Assembly (NCBI GenBank): GCA_017958845.1 | Contig: JAGDBW010000226.1 | Location: 1-14,559, forward strand | Length of the DNA stretch: 14,559 bases | Origin: Clostridia bacterium | Lineage (GTDB): Bacteria; Bacillota; Clostridia; Oscillospirales; CAG-272 | Direction of reading: 5' to 3' | Shown: positions 13,406-14,559 of the stretch, piece by piece | Numbering within the stretch: position 1 is the first letter of the stretch | Layout of the letters: each line of letters begins with the position of its first letter | Program-made: the position numbers and the translations under genes | Notes under the pieces: model-generated | The model's database searches: none | Seen by the model: the letters and a program-made list of their open reading frames with translations, nothing else | What the model was told of the DNA's origin: nothing

Positions 13406-13658
13406 AGTCCACGATAAAATCGCAGAATTCATGGTAGTAGTCGTGATCGCACACCAGCGTCAGCTCGTTCCAGTCGAGTTTCTTGGCCAGGATCACGCCC
13501 AGCATACTTTGCGCGTTGATCTCAAAGTCCTTGCCCGCGCACAGCCGCAGACGACCGTGACATCCGGCGGCGATACCGACAAAGCGGCGGATATCCGCCA
13601 GCGTGTCCAGCTCGATCCTGTAGCGGTATTCTACCCGGTTTTCGGAGAGATTCTGCAT
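13404..13658 (-). CDS. HPr-like phosphocarrier-fold protein without active-site histidine
   Basis: An 84-residue protein of HPr size. The best match to HPr is FEINAQSMLGVILAKKLDWNELTLVCD (45-71), equivalent to the region around Ser46 of HPr (S51 here), with a long acidic end (DHDYYHEFCDFIVD). The His15 motif G-x-H-A-R-P is absent: that region reads LDTLADIRRFVGIA. It therefore cannot relay phosphate from PEP through the usual histidine. Similar HPr-like proteins occur in Clostridia, without a defined role as far as I know. The ATG at 13658 was chosen because AAAGGAG lies 6 nt upstream; a GTG at 13676 would place that site inside the gene. It is downstream of the winged-helix gene, across a 168-nt AT-rich gap with its own leader. 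A regulatory or binding role is inferred. Confidence 0.8.
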   Translation of the reverse strand: MQNLSENRVEYRYRIELDTLADIRRFVGIAAGCHGRLRLCAGKDFEINAQSMLGVILAKKLDWNELTLVCDHDYYHEFCDFIVD

Positions 13659-13684
13659 GACATTCTCCTTTCGCACAAGGTGTT

Positions 13685-13705
13685 CGGCCGTCGACCCGAT
13701 GGCCG
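13685..13705 (-). other. GC hairpin in the HPr-like leader
   Basis: CGGCC (13705-13701 on the minus strand) pairs with GGCCG (13689-13685), with an inner TCG/CGA pair and a GGT loop. It lies about 15-20 nt before the AAAGGAG site. It has no T-run and no recognisable riboswitch features. Confidence 0.4.
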
Positions 13706-13732
13706 CCGCGCCGCTTTTTCCTTGTCAATCAC

Positions 13733-13817
13733 AGTATACTCTTCAAAGATGAACATTGTGTGAACAAGCGGATTTTTATTGTACAAATCGCACATAAATT
13801 AAATATCAAATTTGTGC
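13733..13817 (-). promoter_or_regulatory. AT-rich regulatory island upstream of the HPr-like gene
   Basis: This stretch is far more AT-rich than its surroundings. On the minus strand it holds a TATACT -10 candidate (13738-13733) without a good -35 at 16-18 nt, two TGTTCA half-sites 11 bp apart (one helical turn; about 13751-13767), a TTGTACAA palindrome (13779-13786), and an imperfect inverted repeat with arms GCACATAAATT and AAATTTGTGC on the plus strand (13790-13817). An activator-dependent promoter would fit, since the -35 is poor and direct repeats lie in its place. No specific regulator can be named. Confidence 0.45.
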
Positions 13818-13826
13818 ATTATGACA

Positions 13827-14522
13827 CTACGAAAAGTGTGGAGACAGAGAATACCGCCCGTCGGCAAACACGATGACCCGTTCGCCCGCCAATCGCGCGA
13901 GCCGACGGTTGATCTGCGAGACGTGCGCGGGGACGTTGCCGTCGGTACAGCAGTCGCCCGTTTTCAGACAAAAGTATTTGATATCCTCCACCGTGCATCC
14001 CTCGCCGCGCACCCACAACAGCAGCCGGAGCACCAGTCTCTGCGTCGGAGAGAGAGGGAGAGGCCGCCCCTCCCACGAGGCGTCTTTGCGGCGCCTGTCG
14101 TCGGTGAGCGGCCCCGCGCGCAGGACGGTCGCGTCCCGTCCGCGCCGTTCGACGATCACCGCCAGACATTCCGCCACGTCCGAGGGGCTGTCCGGGCAGC
14201 GCAGGATCTCCGGCTCCGCTCCCTCTTCCGGCGCGTTCGGGCGATCGCCCGAACCGAAAGAAGGCCCAAAAACCTCCTCCGACGTCGGGCAGAGCGGCCG
14301 GACAGAAAAACAGCGCCTGACCGTTTCCGCGTCCGAGGCAGAACAGCCGGCCGTCGAGAGCAGGACGGCCTCCGCGTCCGCCGGCGCGCATCCCCTCACC
14401 CGCGCATCCGGGGCGGGGGAGAGTTCCGACCACGGCACCACCCTGGCAAAGAGCATCTGCCTGCGCAGGATCTGCCGCCAGCATTCCGCCCTCTCCGGCG
14501 TCCGATCGACGATATAGATCAC
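13827..14522 (-). CDS. Atypical response-regulator-like protein with OmpR-type winged helix
   Basis: A 231-residue protein. The C-terminal part, about 150-231, looks like an OmpR/PhoB-type winged helix: LPLSPTQRLVLRLLLWV (155-171), a helix with HVSQINRRLARL (200-211) and the wing ending FADGRYSLS. The N-terminal 125 residues have a receiver-like start (MIYIVDRTPE) and a strand AEAVLLSTAG where a receiver would carry its phosphorylated Asp; here that position is Ser, so phosphorylation by a kinase is unlikely. It has 11 cysteines, four of them in the winged helix (176, 185, 191, 192), which could be redox-active or bind a metal (inference). It starts with GTG at 14522 behind an AGGGGGG site. 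No histidine kinase lies nearby in the window. The DNA-binding part is fairly sure, the receiver part less so. Confidence 0.75.
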   Translation of the reverse strand: MIYIVDRTPERAECWRQILRRQMLFARVVPWSELSPAPDARVRGCAPADAEAVLLSTAGCSASDAETVRRCFSVRPLCPTSEEVFGPSFGSGDRPNAPEEGAEPEILRCPDSPSDVAECLAVIVERRGRDATVLRAGPLTDDRRRKDASWEGRPLPLSPTQRLVLRLLLWVRGEGCTVEDIKYFCLKTGDCCTDGNVPAHVSQINRRLARLAGERVIVFADGRYSLSPHFS

Positions 14523-14552
14523 GATATCCCCCCTTTCTTTCGTCCTGCGCCC

Positions 14553-14558
14553 ATTATA
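14553..14558 (-). promoter_or_regulatory. Promoter -10 of the winged-helix gene (promoter cut by window edge)
   Basis: TATAAT on the minus strand, 31 nt before the GTG start. The -35 would lie outside the window. The sequence TTATAATGGGC is identical to that around the -10 of the lexA-like promoter. Confidence 0.55.
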
Positions 14559-14559
14559 A

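Noticed and set aside
13029..13437. Small glycine/arginine- or proline/serine-rich frames in the repeat region
   Set aside because: They are the 40-bp repeat read in different phases, cross terminators, and lack ribosome binding sites.

Overview
The window is about 14.6 kb of GC-rich, gene-dense bacterial chromosome. It most likely comes from a high-GC anaerobic member of the Clostridia (Bacillota). The reasons are strong AGGAGG-type ribosome binding sites, a short clostridial-type 2[4Fe-4S] ferredoxin, a DUF362/ferredoxin fusion protein, a LexA-type repressor beside dinB, and A/T-rich promoters and terminators standing out from GC-rich genes. The taxonomic call is inference; there is no rRNA or other marker gene. 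No tRNA, CRISPR array, phage gene or insertion sequence was seen.

Layout from left to right. (1) Positions 1-1157 (-): a DUF362 protein with a C-terminal double [4Fe-4S] domain, cut by the left edge. It is divergent from (2) 1310-2512 (+), a YtcJ-like amidohydrolase fold that has lost its metal-binding histidines. A bidirectional terminator (2561-2603) separates it from (3) a leftward gene block at 6510-2604: a TrmN6-like methyltransferase, rsmI, a CPA2-type cation/proton antiporter and an MgtC-family membrane protein, with 9-nt or smaller gaps or overlaps. (4) 6630-6803 (-): a single-gene ferredoxin unit with its own promoter and terminator. (5) 9727-6933 (-): a DNA-damage cassette of lexA-like repressor, an 86-residue protein of unknown function, a DinB-type polymerase and a SRAP/HMCES abasic-site protein. 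Its consensus promoter is followed by a perfect 9-3-9 palindrome that is probably the repressor's operator. (6) 10003-13050 (+): peptidase T, a sugar-phosphate-isomerase-like TIM barrel with altered metal ligands and an EEP-family phosphoesterase, ending at a strong terminator. (7) 13051-13403: a spacer with an adenine-free, pyrimidine-rich tract holding a 40-bp direct repeat. (8) 14522-13404 (-): an atypical response-regulator-like winged-helix protein and an HPr-like protein without the phosphorylatable histidine, separated by an AT-rich island.

How the genes fit together. The clearest functional unit is the damage-tolerance cassette. The repressor keeps the self-cleavage residues at LexA spacing, the polymerase would bypass lesions, and the SRAP protein would protect abasic sites in single-stranded DNA. 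The small protein between repressor and polymerase is coupled to both by ATGA overlaps and is the best candidate for a new component. A second theme is proteins that keep a fold but lose catalytic residues: the amidohydrolase, the TIM barrel, the HPr-like protein and the receiver-like domain.
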